Below are positions 10,101-17,877 of a stretch of 37,639 bases of DNA, piece after piece. Under the pieces are notes generated by a model, which saw only the letters and a list, made by a program, of their open reading frames with translations, did no database searches and had not been told where the DNA came from. Source of the DNA: a virus. Both the position numbers and the translations under genes were made by a program. The stretch lies in the IMG/VR virus record IMGVR_UViG_3300044546_000477, positions 1 to 37,639 of that record, one strand, 5' to 3'. Numbering within the stretch: the first letter of the stretch is position 1; each line of letters opens with the position of its first letter.

Positions 10101-12086
10101 TTAAATACCTTGATTTGCTTTATCCATACTACTCATTAAATCTGTTAATGTTTTTGGGTCGTTTTTAAGTTTTTCTATTAATATATTGTAAAGTTCTGGT
10201 GATAAATTTTTTAATGAACCATCTGAATTTGTTATATCTATTTTTTGGTCAACATTAAGATTTTTATTCATAAATGATTCAGTTGTTGTCTTACCTTCAT
10301 TAAAAAACTTTTGTACCTGATCGATTAATGTTGTATTAACATTTGATTCTTCAATTTTTTGAATACCTCCAATACCTTGATAAACACCTGAAAGATTCGA
10401 AGTACCTTGTGTGTATGCACCTTTTAAACCTTCTAGCGCACCACCAGTCATACCCAATATAGTTTTAACTATATTTCCTGGTATTTCACTTAAAGTTGTT
10501 GTTATTTTAGATATATTTTCTGGGGTAAACCCACCAGATATTAATGATGTTGCGGATTCTTCAATTGGACTTGATACACCAGTTAAACCACCTCTAACAT
10601 CTTGTGATTTTATTTTTCCGAATAAATTTTCAGTTGCCGCACCTCTTATCGCTAAATTTGCTTCGGCAACTCTTTGAAGTGGTCCTTGACTTGCAGCACC
10701 CAATCTTACCGCAAATTCAGTTCCAGTTAATGTTGCTGCAATTTGTTCTTGTACTGTTAATTGACTTCTAGCGATGTCTTCAGCTGACATAGCTTGTTTG
10801 GCTTGATCTTCTTTTATTTTTTCTAACTGACCAGCTGTTAAATCTTCAACAGCAACTTCTTGTTTTGTTCCTTTATCATCTGTAATTTGAACGACAGCTT
10901 TTCCGTCTTTCATTTGAGACATATTAGCAATTAACATTCTATCTTCTTCACTGGCAGCAAAACTTGGGAATCTGATTTGTTTTAGTTTCATATCCAAATC
11001 AGAACTTTTAATCGCCATACTAGCTAATTCATCGGCATTCATACCAAGTTCTTTAGCAACTTCCCTTAATTGTAGTTTAGCACCAGGTAATATTTCAAAT
11101 CCAGAACCATCAGCTTTTAATCTTGTAAATTGTTGGGCGACTTTTGTCATTTGATCCTGTAATTTCGCAGGGTCATTAAGTGCCATATCCATCGCTGATA
11201 ATGGGTCTAACAATTCTGATGATGTAACACCTAATCTTTGTAATGCTGAACTAAATTCAATAGCACTTTCTGGGTTTAATAATGAATCTGCTTTTTGGAA
11301 TACTTTTTCCATATTAACACCAAGCATCGCTGATTGAGCTTGCATTTTTGCTAAACCTTGAACCCCGCCTTCAAAATTAAATAAATTAAGTTGTTTTAAA
11401 TTACCAACAACTCCAGCTGTAACTTCTTTAACATTTACACCAACACTTTTAGCGTAGTTTGCAACATCAGTCATTTCATCACCAACACTTGATAATTGAG
11501 TACCAACTTGTGAAAATTCTTTAACTAAAGATCCTACCTCAACACCAGTAAACTTTGATGTAGCACCAAGTTCAATAATTGTTTCATTTGCAACAGTTGT
11601 ATTTGTTTTTAATGTATTTGGTATTTCAGCTAAAATTTGCATACCTTTATCGGTACTAATACCTAATTTAACCATTTCTGGTATTGTATCGGCTATTGTA
11701 CTTTTTAATTCATCAGCCCTAGCACGGCCAAGACCCATTTGGTTTCCTAACTTCTGCGCGTCACTAATCAATGCGTTTACATCATCTTTAACGGTTTTTA
11801 AATCTAAAAATGGACCGGTTGTCGCTTCAATTCCAGATCTTATATCTGATTCAATACCTGTTAAATCTAAAGCGCCACCAACTTTTTTTTCCTCTACAGT
11901 AATTGAAGAAGGTGAAGATGTTATCGTACTACGTTCTTTATTTTTACTTTCAGCATCAGCCTTACCTTGATTATATGCCGATTCCAAGGCCTTTTTTTGG
12001 TCTTCAGTTAAATCATTAACAGATTTAATTGTTGGTCCAATAAGTTTTTTAGCTAATTGTAATAATAAACTATCAGTAAGACCCAT
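10101..12086 (-). CDS. 29: Tail tape measure protein
   Basis: The 661-residue protein is rich in Ala, Leu, Lys, Thr and Gln, mostly helical, with no Cys-rich or enzymatic signature. It contains tape-measure style stretches such as VGVNVKEVTAGVVGNLKQL and LGVNMEKVFQKADSLL. T4 gp29 has 590 residues and a tail of about 93 nm, and at roughly 0.15 nm per residue this protein would set a tail near 100 nm (inference from the known length rule). It follows the gp26-like gene and a small chaperone-like ORF, the same local order as the tail chaperone/tape measure block of many tailed phages. Its own promoter-like motif lies 13 bases before the ATG. The alternative is another helical baseplate hub protein, which I consider less likely. 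Confidence 0.75.
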   Translation of the reverse strand: MGLTDSLLLQLAKKLIGPTIKSVNDLTEDQKKALESAYNQGKADAESKNKERSTITSSPSSITVEEKKVGGALDLTGIESDIRSGIEATTGPFLDLKTVKDDVNALISDAQKLGNQMGLGRARADELKSTIADTIPEMVKLGISTDKGMQILAEIPNTLKTNTTVANETIIELGATSKFTGVEVGSLVKEFSQVGTQLSSVGDEMTDVANYAKSVGVNVKEVTAGVVGNLKQLNLFNFEGGVQGLAKMQAQSAMLGVNMEKVFQKADSLLNPESAIEFSSALQRLGVTSSELLDPLSAMDMALNDPAKLQDQMTKVAQQFTRLKADGSGFEILPGAKLQLREVAKELGMNADELASMAIKSSDLDMKLKQIRFPSFAASEEDRMLIANMSQMKDGKAVVQITDDKGTKQEVAVEDLTAGQLEKIKEDQAKQAMSAEDIARSQLTVQEQIAATLTGTEFAVRLGAASQGPLQRVAEANLAIRGAATENLFGKIKSQDVRGGLTGVSSPIEESATSLISGGFTPENISKITTTLSEIPGNIVKTILGMTGGALEGLKGAYTQGTSNLSGVYQGIGGIQKIEESNVNTTLIDQVQKFFNEGKTTTESFMNKNLNVDQKIDITNSDGSLKNLSPELYNILIEKLKNDPKTLTDLMSSMDKANQGI

Positions 12087-12099
12087 AGTGTGTTTTTAC

Positions 12100-12111
12100 T
12101 ATAAATATATT
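12100..12111 (-). promoter_or_regulatory. TATTTAT-core promoter-like motif
   Basis: AATATATTTATA on the coding strand, 13 bases before the tape measure ATG and immediately after the stop codon (12112-12114) of the small chaperone-like ORF. Confidence 0.6.
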
Positions 12112-12291
12112 TTAGGTTGTTTTTTGGGGTTGTAAATCTTCCAATAATTTTTCAACAAGATATTTCCTAACATATGTAGGTATTGACAAAAATTCATTGT
12201 ATTGCATATGAATATATTTTGCAAGATAAAAATATTCGTCCAATAAAAATTTTGAGTATTTAGAAGAAAGGCCGAAAAAATTCCACCCCAA
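12112..12291 (-). CDS. Small tape-measure chaperone-like ORF in a shifted frame
   Basis: The frame overlaps the end of the gp26-like gene, displaced +1 (equivalently -2), and runs to a TAA at 12112. It encodes FFGLSSKYSKFLLDEYF, then YIHMQYNEFLSIPTYVRKYL and EKLLEDLQ. This pattern of helix, a 'xxxMP/IP-xxxR' turn and a second helix resembles small tail assembly chaperones that accompany tape measures. The frame is blocked by TGA just upstream (12301-12303), so no long separate gene exists. It would be reached either from the TTG at 12291 (59 residues) or by frameshifting on TTTTTTC at 12274-12280, which fuses 53 residues after Phe250 of the gp26-like protein. An ATG inside (31 residues) is a poorer start. 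The chaperone role is inferred from position and size. Confidence 0.6.
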   Translation of the reverse strand: MGWNFFGLSSKYSKFLLDEYFYLAKYIHMQYNEFLSIPTYVRKYLVEKLLEDLQPQKTT

Positions 12292-13024
12292 AGGCGATAT
12301 TCACATCTACCTTTTCTCCTGACGGGGCTATAACTGTTCGTTTAAGGTCTAATCTTGGTTCATTATCTCTCATAAAATTTCTTATGAACTTTGAATCATT
12401 GATTGGCATATTTTGGATAAAGGTTGCAATTTTATTAGGGTCTCTATCACCATTTAATTCAACAATCGTTTTACTTAATCTTGTTGTAACTATTGGTGCG
12501 TTATATCCAATTGGATATAAATCAACAATTCTGTCAATTTCCATAGTATCCATTAGACTTAACATTTTTAATTTAACATGGGCTCCAGACATTGGTAATA
12601 CAATTTCAAAGAATCCTTCATTATTTGGTTGGGTTTTTGATTGAATTATATTTAATTCGTCAAGCATAACTGTTGCTTCAAACGATTTACCAGTTTTTGG
12701 GTCATTAACAAAGATGTTATATTCTGGACCAAATGATGTATTTCTTAAAAACAAAAGAATTGCTTCAACATCACCTTCCAATAATTCTTCAGGTCTAATA
12801 TCCCTTTCATATAATTTATTTCTTAATAATGGAACAATAATTGTTTCTTTAATTGTTTTTGTTCCGTCAATATTAACTAATATATTTTCATCACTGGCTG
12901 TCAAATAACCAACCTTTACACTTTTCTTTTTTGATGTATAGAAAATACCATTTGATGGTAATGGAACTACATCGTGTGGTAAATTAAAATCTTGTTGTCC
13001 GTATGTTACTAAATCTTGATCCAT
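12260..13024 (-). CDS. 26: Baseplate hub assembly protein, gp26-like
   Basis: This 254-residue protein matches the general pattern of the T4 baseplate protein family that includes gp26 (about 208 residues). It has an N-terminal LPHDVVPLPSNGIFY segment, a KVGYLTASDENIL strand, then RDIRPEELLEGDVEAILLFL and a conserved-looking C-terminal FIRNFMRDNEPRLDL. It probably helps assemble the baseplate hub together with the tape measure. It sits two coding units upstream of the tape measure, and its last 31 bases overlap the chaperone-like ORF in another frame. A run of six T followed by C five codons before the stop is a candidate slippery site. Recognition is by pattern and position, not by search. 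Confidence 0.65.
   Translation of the reverse strand: MDQDLVTYGQQDFNLPHDVVPLPSNGIFYTSKKKSVKVGYLTASDENILVNIDGTKTIKETIIVPLLRNKLYERDIRPEELLEGDVEAILLFLRNTSFGPEYNIFVNDPKTGKSFEATVMLDELNIIQSKTQPNNEGFFEIVLPMSGAHVKLKMLSLMDTMEIDRIVDLYPIGYNAPIVTTRLSKTIVELNGDRDPNKIATFIQNMPINDSKFIRNFMRDNEPRLDLKRTVIAPSGEKVDVNIAFGVEFFRPFF
12274..12280 (-). promoter_or_regulatory. Candidate translational slippery site
   Basis: The coding strand reads GAA TTT TTT CGG in the gp26-like frame. A Phe tRNA on TTT could move +1 onto TTC, or back by 2 within the six T, and in either case enters the open chaperone-like frame (next codons GGC CTT TCT, or TTC GGC CTT). The in-frame stop is 12 bases further on. No experimental support. 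Confidence 0.4.
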
Positions 13025-13061
13025 AATTTTTTTTTATTATAAAAATATATCAATAGTTGAT

Positions 13062-14645
13062 TTAATAAATAGTTAATTCCCATCGAATATTTCCACAATC
13101 ATATATTCTATATATTTTTCTATCAAACATAATTTGTTTTTCGGTTTTATCTTTATCATAACCTTCTTTGACTAAATTTGTTTTATTAAAATTAAACCTA
13201 TAATGTCTCTTATCGCCAATTACATACCAATAATTTGGTTTAGATTGTGAAATCATTTTAAAATTAAGTTTTTCATACATATTACCGTCAAATATTCTAA
13301 TATCTGAATATGATATTAATTTTTGTGGTTTGTATGTTCTAATAAACGATTGTAATAATCTTGATGCCGAACCAATTACATTTGTATTTAACTTATTACA
13401 AAATCTATTTAATTCCCATTCATCACTTTTACCACCCATAATAATTCTACCTTTTGAAAAGGTCATAAGTGAAATTAATTCATCATTATAATATAAACCT
13501 AACTTAACACTTGAATTTACAACACCTTGAATGTGATTATCAGTTAAAAACTTTTTAGTTTCATTAACGGAAACATTTCTAATTTCACATTTCCTAGCAT
13601 AAATTCTATTTTCACTAATGTTTAATTTATTTTTAATAATTGATTTAACAATTTCTTTTTTATAAATCCATTCATCTTCAAAAATATGAACCAAGCTAAT
13701 TCCCAGATTTTTACATTTGTTTGTTTTATCTAAATGATATGTTGGAGTTTTAAATAATTCGTTATGCCAATAAAGACCATTAAATTCAAAACCGATATTA
13801 TGTTCCGGAATAAACAAATCAACCTCAACTTTTGAATTTGGTAATTTATAATTTGTAATATGTTTAATATTAAGTTCATTTAAGAATCTGGATATTTCTT
13901 CTTCATAACCACTCCTTTGACTAAATCCAACTGGATTACAAGTTAGACAACATTCGTAATTTCTTTTATATCGTTCATATAATAATTGTTTAGAAAGTTC
14001 GGATTCATTCTTACAAATCGGACAAACAATAATAATCGAACCTTTTTTAACATCTTTAAAATCAATATCCGGATATAAATTTATAAAATCTTTAATTAAT
14101 TTGTTTCGGTAGTTATTTGATTTTGCATAATTATCAACACCATACCTTATTTCACAAGTTCTTTTTTGTTTATCAATATTATTGTAATTACCATTACCAT
14201 AATAGAGTTCTTTGGTTTTTTTACTTTTTTCTACATTATTATAATTTTCATCCCCATACTTTTTTAGTTTGGTTTCTTTTTGTTTTTTTATGAAATCATT
14301 ATGTTGAGTGTAGAAATCAACACCATATTTTTTATTGAAAGTTTTCTTTTGTCTTTTAACCAGTTCATCCTTTGACTTATTCGCACAGGTCAAAGAACAG
14401 AAATCACCATATGGTTTATCAAATCTATTTCTAAATTTTATTTCGTTACCACAAGAAATACATTTAGGTCTTTCTGTTAAATTATGAAAATAAAAATATA
14501 TTTTTTCTTTAAATGTTATATTGTCTTGGATGTTTTTGGAATATTCAATTATTTTTGAATACAACTCTGGTTCATTATTATTTAACCATTTTTCATTGGT
14601 TTTATATCCAGATTTGTTGTTAGTTATAAAAAAAGAAAAATCCAT
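13062..14645 (-). CDS. Homing endonuclease, PD-(D/E)XK/Vsr-like with zinc fingers (copy A)
   Basis: The 527-residue protein has: an N-terminal domain (FFITNNKSGYKT...); a zinc finger (CISCGNEI ... CSLTC, about 58-86); four repeats built around KKYGxxxY (about 98-175); a second zinc finger (CPIC ... CLTC, about 207-237); a nuclease core with EVDLFIPEHNIGFEFNGLYW (about 275-295) and LVHIFEDEW; and a C-terminal domain (DNHIQG, RFCNKLN, YEKLNF, IYDCGNI). The acidic residues in DLFIP and FEFNG are the likely metal ligands. It is a paralogue of the gene at 15281, which lies on the other side of the tail tube gene in opposite orientation. Such free-standing nucleases insert near conserved phage genes and spread by cutting alleles that lack them. 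The exact family name is uncertain. Confidence 0.8.
   Translation of the reverse strand: MDFSFFITNNKSGYKTNEKWLNNNEPELYSKIIEYSKNIQDNITFKEKIYFYFHNLTERPKCISCGNEIKFRNRFDKPYGDFCSLTCANKSKDELVKRQKKTFNKKYGVDFYTQHNDFIKKQKETKLKKYGDENYNNVEKSKKTKELYYGNGNYNNIDKQKRTCEIRYGVDNYAKSNNYRNKLIKDFINLYPDIDFKDVKKGSIIIVCPICKNESELSKQLLYERYKRNYECCLTCNPVGFSQRSGYEEEISRFLNELNIKHITNYKLPNSKVEVDLFIPEHNIGFEFNGLYWHNELFKTPTYHLDKTNKCKNLGISLVHIFEDEWIYKKEIVKSIIKNKLNISENRIYARKCEIRNVSVNETKKFLTDNHIQGVVNSSVKLGLYYNDELISLMTFSKGRIIMGGKSDEWELNRFCNKLNTNVIGSASRLLQSFIRTYKPQKLISYSDIRIFDGNMYEKLNFKMISQSKPNYWYVIGDKRHYRFNFNKTNLVKEGYDKDKTEKQIMFDRKIYRIYDCGNIRWELTIY
13064..13074 (-). promoter_or_regulatory. TATTTAT-core promoter-like motif
   Basis: AACTATTTATT on the coding strand, 39 bases before the gp26-like ATG and overlapping the stop of the preceding endonuclease gene. 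A variant with one extra T pair (TATATTTTTATA, near 13038-13050) lies closer and is an alternative. Confidence 0.45.
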
Positions 14646-14659
14646 ACATTTACTATTTC

Positions 14660-14672
14660 TAATAAATATATG
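14660..14672 (-). promoter_or_regulatory. TATTTAT-core promoter-like motif
   Basis: CATATATTTATTA on the coding strand, 14 bases before the ATG of endonuclease copy A, in the 62-base gap after the tail tube gene. Confidence 0.55.
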
Positions 14673-14707
14673 GATTTATATTTTGGTTGTAAAGGGTGTG
14701 TAAAAAA

Positions 14708-15196
14708 TTAATAAACCAATATACAACGATCCATAACAATCGTTGAAGAGATTGTTGAAATTTCGTCTCCACCATATTTTAGTGACCCACCATCATATCC
14801 TGTAAGCCAAGCTCCTTCAAGAATCCATTTTTCAACAACAACTCCTGTTGGATCTAGCATTTCTAAATCAACATTTTTCTTATATCCGGCAGCGTAACCC
14901 ATACGACCAGTTACAGATTCTGCACAAGTTCTAAGCCATTCCATAATAGCTTGTGTTGCAGATGGTCCAATCGGATCTCTAAATGTAACCGGTAATGATT
15001 CCCAGTTAAACTTACCAGCAACATAAACTTCAGTATTTAAAAATGGTATTGCAACAGAATTAATTTTCAATTTTGGTCGTGATGTGCTCTCAACATACCA
15101 TTCATTTATCCCCAAAGAAGAAGGGAATCTCAAGATCCACCTATTGTTACGCTTCGGTTCGTAAGGGATAGGCATTTTCATTAATAAATCAGCCAT
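14708..15196 (-). CDS. 19: Tail tube protein, gp19-like
   Basis: At 162 residues it is practically the length of T4 gp19 (163). It starts MADLLMKMPIPYEPKRNNRW, continues with RFPSSLGINEWYVESTSRP and a strand-rich middle containing VTFRDPIGPSATQAIMEWL, and ends with LEGAWLTGYDGGSLKYGGDE and a last beta strand. This is the usual order of a T4-type tube monomer, which stacks as hexamers inside the sheath. In T4 the sheath gene directly precedes the tube gene. Here a HAD-fold gene and an opposing endonuclease gene lie between them. A promoter-like motif on its strand lies 58 bases before the start, inside the leader of the divergent endonuclease. Confidence 0.9.
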   Translation of the reverse strand: MADLLMKMPIPYEPKRNNRWILRFPSSLGINEWYVESTSRPKLKINSVAIPFLNTEVYVAGKFNWESLPVTFRDPIGPSATQAIMEWLRTCAESVTGRMGYAAGYKKNVDLEMLDPTGVVVEKWILEGAWLTGYDGGSLKYGGDEISTISSTIVMDRCILVY

Positions 15197-15211
15197 TTTT
15201 TTGTTTTTTTT

Positions 15212-15221
15212 AATATTTATG
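15212..15221 (+). promoter_or_regulatory. TATTTAT-core promoter-like motif, divergent pair (plus)
   Basis: AATATTTATG on the plus strand, 59 bases before the ATG of endonuclease copy B. It lies downstream of the opposing motif at 15255-15264, so the two divergent transcripts overlap. Confidence 0.5.
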
Positions 15222-15254
15222 TTTATATTTGTAAATTATATTATTTACATTAAT

Positions 15255-15264
15255 CATAAATATC
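15255..15264 (-). promoter_or_regulatory. TATTTAT-core promoter-like motif, divergent pair (minus)
   Basis: GATATTTATG on the minus strand, 58 bases before the tail tube ATG. With the plus-strand motif it forms a near-symmetrical inverted pair. Confidence 0.5.
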
Positions 15265-15280
15265 TTATAAAGTAAAAAAA

Positions 15281-16897
15281 ATGGACTTACTTAAATTTTT
15301 TATAGAAAATAATAATAGTGGGGCAAAAACTAAAGAATCTTTTTTAAAAAAAAATTACCCAGAATTATATTTGGATATAGTCAATTACACAAATAACGAT
15401 TTAATTAATTTACCCTTTAAACAAAAAATCTGGCACTTTATTAATAAAACCCAAAATCAACCAAAATGTCAGAATTGTGGTAATAATTTGAAATTTAAAA
15501 AATCGTTAACGGAAGGTTATGGTTTGTATTGTTCTATTTTATGTTCGAACAATTGTGAGATAAGAAAAACAAAAATCAAGAAAACCAATAATGATAAATA
15601 TGGTGGTAATGCACCTATTTGTTCTGATGTTATTAAGGATAAAGTAAAAGAGACTTTCTTAAACACATTTGGTGTTGATAATATCTTCAAGGATAAAGAA
15701 TATATCAAATCAAAAACAATCGCTAAATATAATGTCGACCATATTTCAAAACTTGAATCAACTAAAGAAAAAATAAAAAAAACAAACACTAATAAATATG
15801 GTGTTTCGACTCCTTTAATTTTACCGGAAATTAGACAAGTTGGTTTTGATAAAAAAAGTGAATGGTTTTATTCAAAATATAATAGTTTAAATGTTATTGA
15901 TTATACTGGAAAAACAATAACAATACAATGTGATTGTTGTAATAACAATTATGAGATTGAAAGGTCTTTATTGTATTATAGATTTGAAAATAATATAAAT
16001 CCTTGTAGTTTATGTAATCCGATAAATGAATTAAGGTCATTTAAGGAAAAACAAATTTGTGAGTTTTTGGATGAGCTTGGTATTGAATATGTTGAGAATG
16101 ATAGAACAATACTTAAAGGTCAAGAATTGGATATTTACATACCAGGACATAATATTGCTATCGAATTTGATGGTTTATTTTGGCATTCAGATAAATTCAA
16201 AGATAAACATTATCATACTTTAAAAACAGATGAATGTAAAAAACTAAACATTAGGGTAATTCATATTTTTGAAGATGAATGGGATAATAAAAAAGATATA
16301 GTAAAAAGTAGAATTAAAACATTAATGGGTCTTATTGAGACTCGTATTTTTGCTAGAAATTGTGAAATAAAATATGTTGATACAAAAACAAAAACAAAAT
16401 TCTTGGAAGAAAACCACATTCAAGGTTCAGTTGGTAGTAAATTTAATTTAGGATTGTATTATAATTCAGATTTAGTATCGATAATGACATTTGGTAAAAA
16501 AAGGTTGAATCTTGGATATAAAAAAACAAAAAATGATGAGTATGAATTACTTCGTTTTTGTAATAAATTAAATCACATTGTTGTTGGTGGGGCTTCCAAA
16601 CTCCTTAAAAGGTTTATCGTTGATTGCTCACCAAAAGAAATTATAAGTTATGCTGATAAAAGATGGAGTAATGGCAACCTATATGAAAAATTGAATTTTT
16701 CTTTTGTTAAAGATACGACACCAAATTATTATTACATTGTAAATAAAAAAAGAGAATCAAGATTTAAATATAGGAAAGATGTTTTGATTAGATTAGGGTA
16801 TGATTCAAACAAAAGTGAATTTGAAATAATGGAAGAACGAGGTATTCCAAAAATTTATGATTGTGGAAATTTATTATACAAAAAATCCCTAAAGTAG
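15281..16897 (+). CDS. Homing endonuclease, PD-(D/E)XK/Vsr-like with zinc fingers (copy B)
   Basis: The 538-residue protein has the same architecture as the gene at 13062-14645: N-terminal FFIENNNSGAKT, zinc finger CQNCGNNL ... CSILC, repeats around KYGxxxP/FGVDNIF, second zinc finger CDCC ... CSLC, nuclease core LDIYIPGHNIAIEFDGLFWH, VIHIFEDEW, then ENHIQGS, RFCNKLN, YEKLNF and IYDCGNL. Shared blocks are strong but the overall sequence is well diverged, so the two copies are old paralogues or separate arrivals. It is the only plus-strand gene in an otherwise minus-strand tail region and carries its own promoter-like motif and terminator, the mark of an inserted self-contained element. Nuclease activity is inferred. 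Confidence 0.8.
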   Translation: MDLLKFFIENNNSGAKTKESFLKKNYPELYLDIVNYTNNDLINLPFKQKIWHFINKTQNQPKCQNCGNNLKFKKSLTEGYGLYCSILCSNNCEIRKTKIKKTNNDKYGGNAPICSDVIKDKVKETFLNTFGVDNIFKDKEYIKSKTIAKYNVDHISKLESTKEKIKKTNTNKYGVSTPLILPEIRQVGFDKKSEWFYSKYNSLNVIDYTGKTITIQCDCCNNNYEIERSLLYYRFENNINPCSLCNPINELRSFKEKQICEFLDELGIEYVENDRTILKGQELDIYIPGHNIAIEFDGLFWHSDKFKDKHYHTLKTDECKKLNIRVIHIFEDEWDNKKDIVKSRIKTLMGLIETRIFARNCEIKYVDTKTKTKFLEENHIQGSVGSKFNLGLYYNSDLVSIMTFGKKRLNLGYKKTKNDEYELLRFCNKLNHIVVGGASKLLKRFIVDCSPKEIISYADKRWSNGNLYEKLNFSFVKDTTPNYYYIVNKKRESRFKYRKDVLIRLGYDSNKSEFEIMEERGIPKIYDCGNLLYKKSLK

Positions 16898-16911
16898 GAT
16901 TTAGGGATTTT
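16882..16911 (+). terminator. Hairpin terminator of endonuclease copy B, containing the stop codon
   Basis: A perfect 12-base stem AAAATCCCTAAA/TTTAGGGATTTT with loop GTAGGA is followed by a T-rich stretch. The TAG stop codon of the gene (16895-16897) lies in the loop, so the last codons form the left arm. Confidence 0.8.
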
Positions 16912-16977
16912 AATCATTTTTCTATTTACTTTGGATTATTTTTAATTATCCATATATTATATATAACTTAATATATA

Positions 16978-17811
16978 TTAATATTTAGTTTTCTTTCCTC
17001 CTGCTGTTAAATAAGTCTGTAATATATTATCTTTCTTTTTATCAAAATGTGTTTTCATCTTTTCTACATTTCTTACATCATCATCTGAAAAACCGATAAA
17101 TGGGGTAAAGTAGTTTGAAATTTTATTTTTCATAAAAGCTTTTTTCTGTAATCTGTGGGATAATAGTTTTACATATCTAATAAATTCTTCCATAGCATCA
17201 ATTTTTCCTTGTTCCGGATTCGTTGCCGAACCTTCACCAAATGATACTGGATGGAATCTACACATATCTAAATAAATTTCCACAAGTTCATCATCACTTA
17301 AATCTTCTTCATCAGCAAGGTCTCTATATTTTTTAAGATTTTTAACCAATGTTGATTTACTTAATCCGTGTTTATTTGAATTAATAAGTCTATGAACCGC
17401 TTCTTTTAAAATTGAAGGTGTGTGCCCTCTAGCGGTAACGATTGCGAAGATTGACCCATTATTAATAGCTTCTACAAAATCAGCCCACGCCGGTCCTGTT
17501 GGGGCTTTCATAGCGTCAGATAGGAATTTATCATCACCAGTCACTCTAAAGTCTCTAAACGGATCTTCGTCAAAACCAACAATTGTATTTCCTTTATAAT
17601 CAAAAGGTTCTTTTCCAATTTCAGTTCTATATTCCGCAAAATCTTCTGTTGACATACCAACCGGTTTTCCGTTATCGTCCTTCAAATAAATTTTTGTTGG
17701 CATAAACATCAAGTTATCGTCCCAGTCAAAAGCATAGTATTTCATTACTGGTGTTGATGTTTCATCAATTATTTCATTGATTAATTTTTTAATATAATTT
17801 TTCTGATTCAT
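16978..17811 (-). CDS. HAD-superfamily hydrolase-like protein with leader-like N-terminus
   Basis: The 277-residue protein shows HAD fold motifs: motif I FDWDDN (Asp29, Asp31), motif II IVTARGH (Thr126), a candidate Lys203 and motif IV GFSDDDVRNV (243-245). The first acidic pair is in place, so phosphatase or phosphotransferase activity is plausible, with unknown substrate. Residues 1-22 (YIKKLINEIIDE) are an amphipathic helix with two (I/L)xE sites before the enzyme domain, like the leaders of the genes at 23149 and 25646. It lies between sheath and tube genes. A promoter-like motif sits only 1-3 bases before this ATG, so a start at Met23 (MKYYAFDWDD, position 17745) would fit a normal leader better. 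I keep the longer start because of the leader. Confidence 0.72.
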   Translation of the reverse strand: MNQKNYIKKLINEIIDETSTPVMKYYAFDWDDNLMFMPTKIYLKDDNGKPVGMSTEDFAEYRTEIGKEPFDYKGNTIVGFDEDPFRDFRVTGDDKFLSDAMKAPTGPAWADFVEAINNGSIFAIVTARGHTPSILKEAVHRLINSNKHGLSKSTLVKNLKKYRDLADEEDLSDDELVEIYLDMCRFHPVSFGEGSATNPEQGKIDAMEEFIRYVKLLSHRLQKKAFMKNKISNYFTPFIGFSDDDVRNVEKMKTHFDKKKDNILQTYLTAGGKKTKY

Positions 17812-17812
17812 A

Positions 17813-17826
17813 TTAATAAATATTTG
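17813..17826 (-). promoter_or_regulatory. TATTTAT-core promoter-like motif, unusually close to start
   Basis: CAAATATTTATTAA on the coding strand, one base before the first ATG of the HAD-like gene. Either that mRNA is almost leaderless or translation starts at an internal ATG. Confidence 0.5.
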
Positions 17827-17835
17827 TTATAATAA

Positions 17836-17860
17836 AAAAGGGAGAACTTGTCTCCCTTTT
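17836..17860 (-). terminator. Hairpin terminator after the tail sheath gene
   Basis: A 10-base stem AAAAGGGAGA/TCTCCCTTTT with a 5-base loop, followed on the minus strand by a run of six T. It lies 18 bases after the sheath stop and before the promoter-like motif of the next gene. Confidence 0.85.
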
Positions 17861-17877
17861 CCTTTAATTTATTTTCA

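Noticed and set aside
16912-16977. AT-rich palindromic stretch (TTAATATATATTAA region) after copy B
   Set aside because: Pure A/T palindromes of this kind are expected by chance here. It could be a weak terminator of the HAD-like gene but has no G/C stem.
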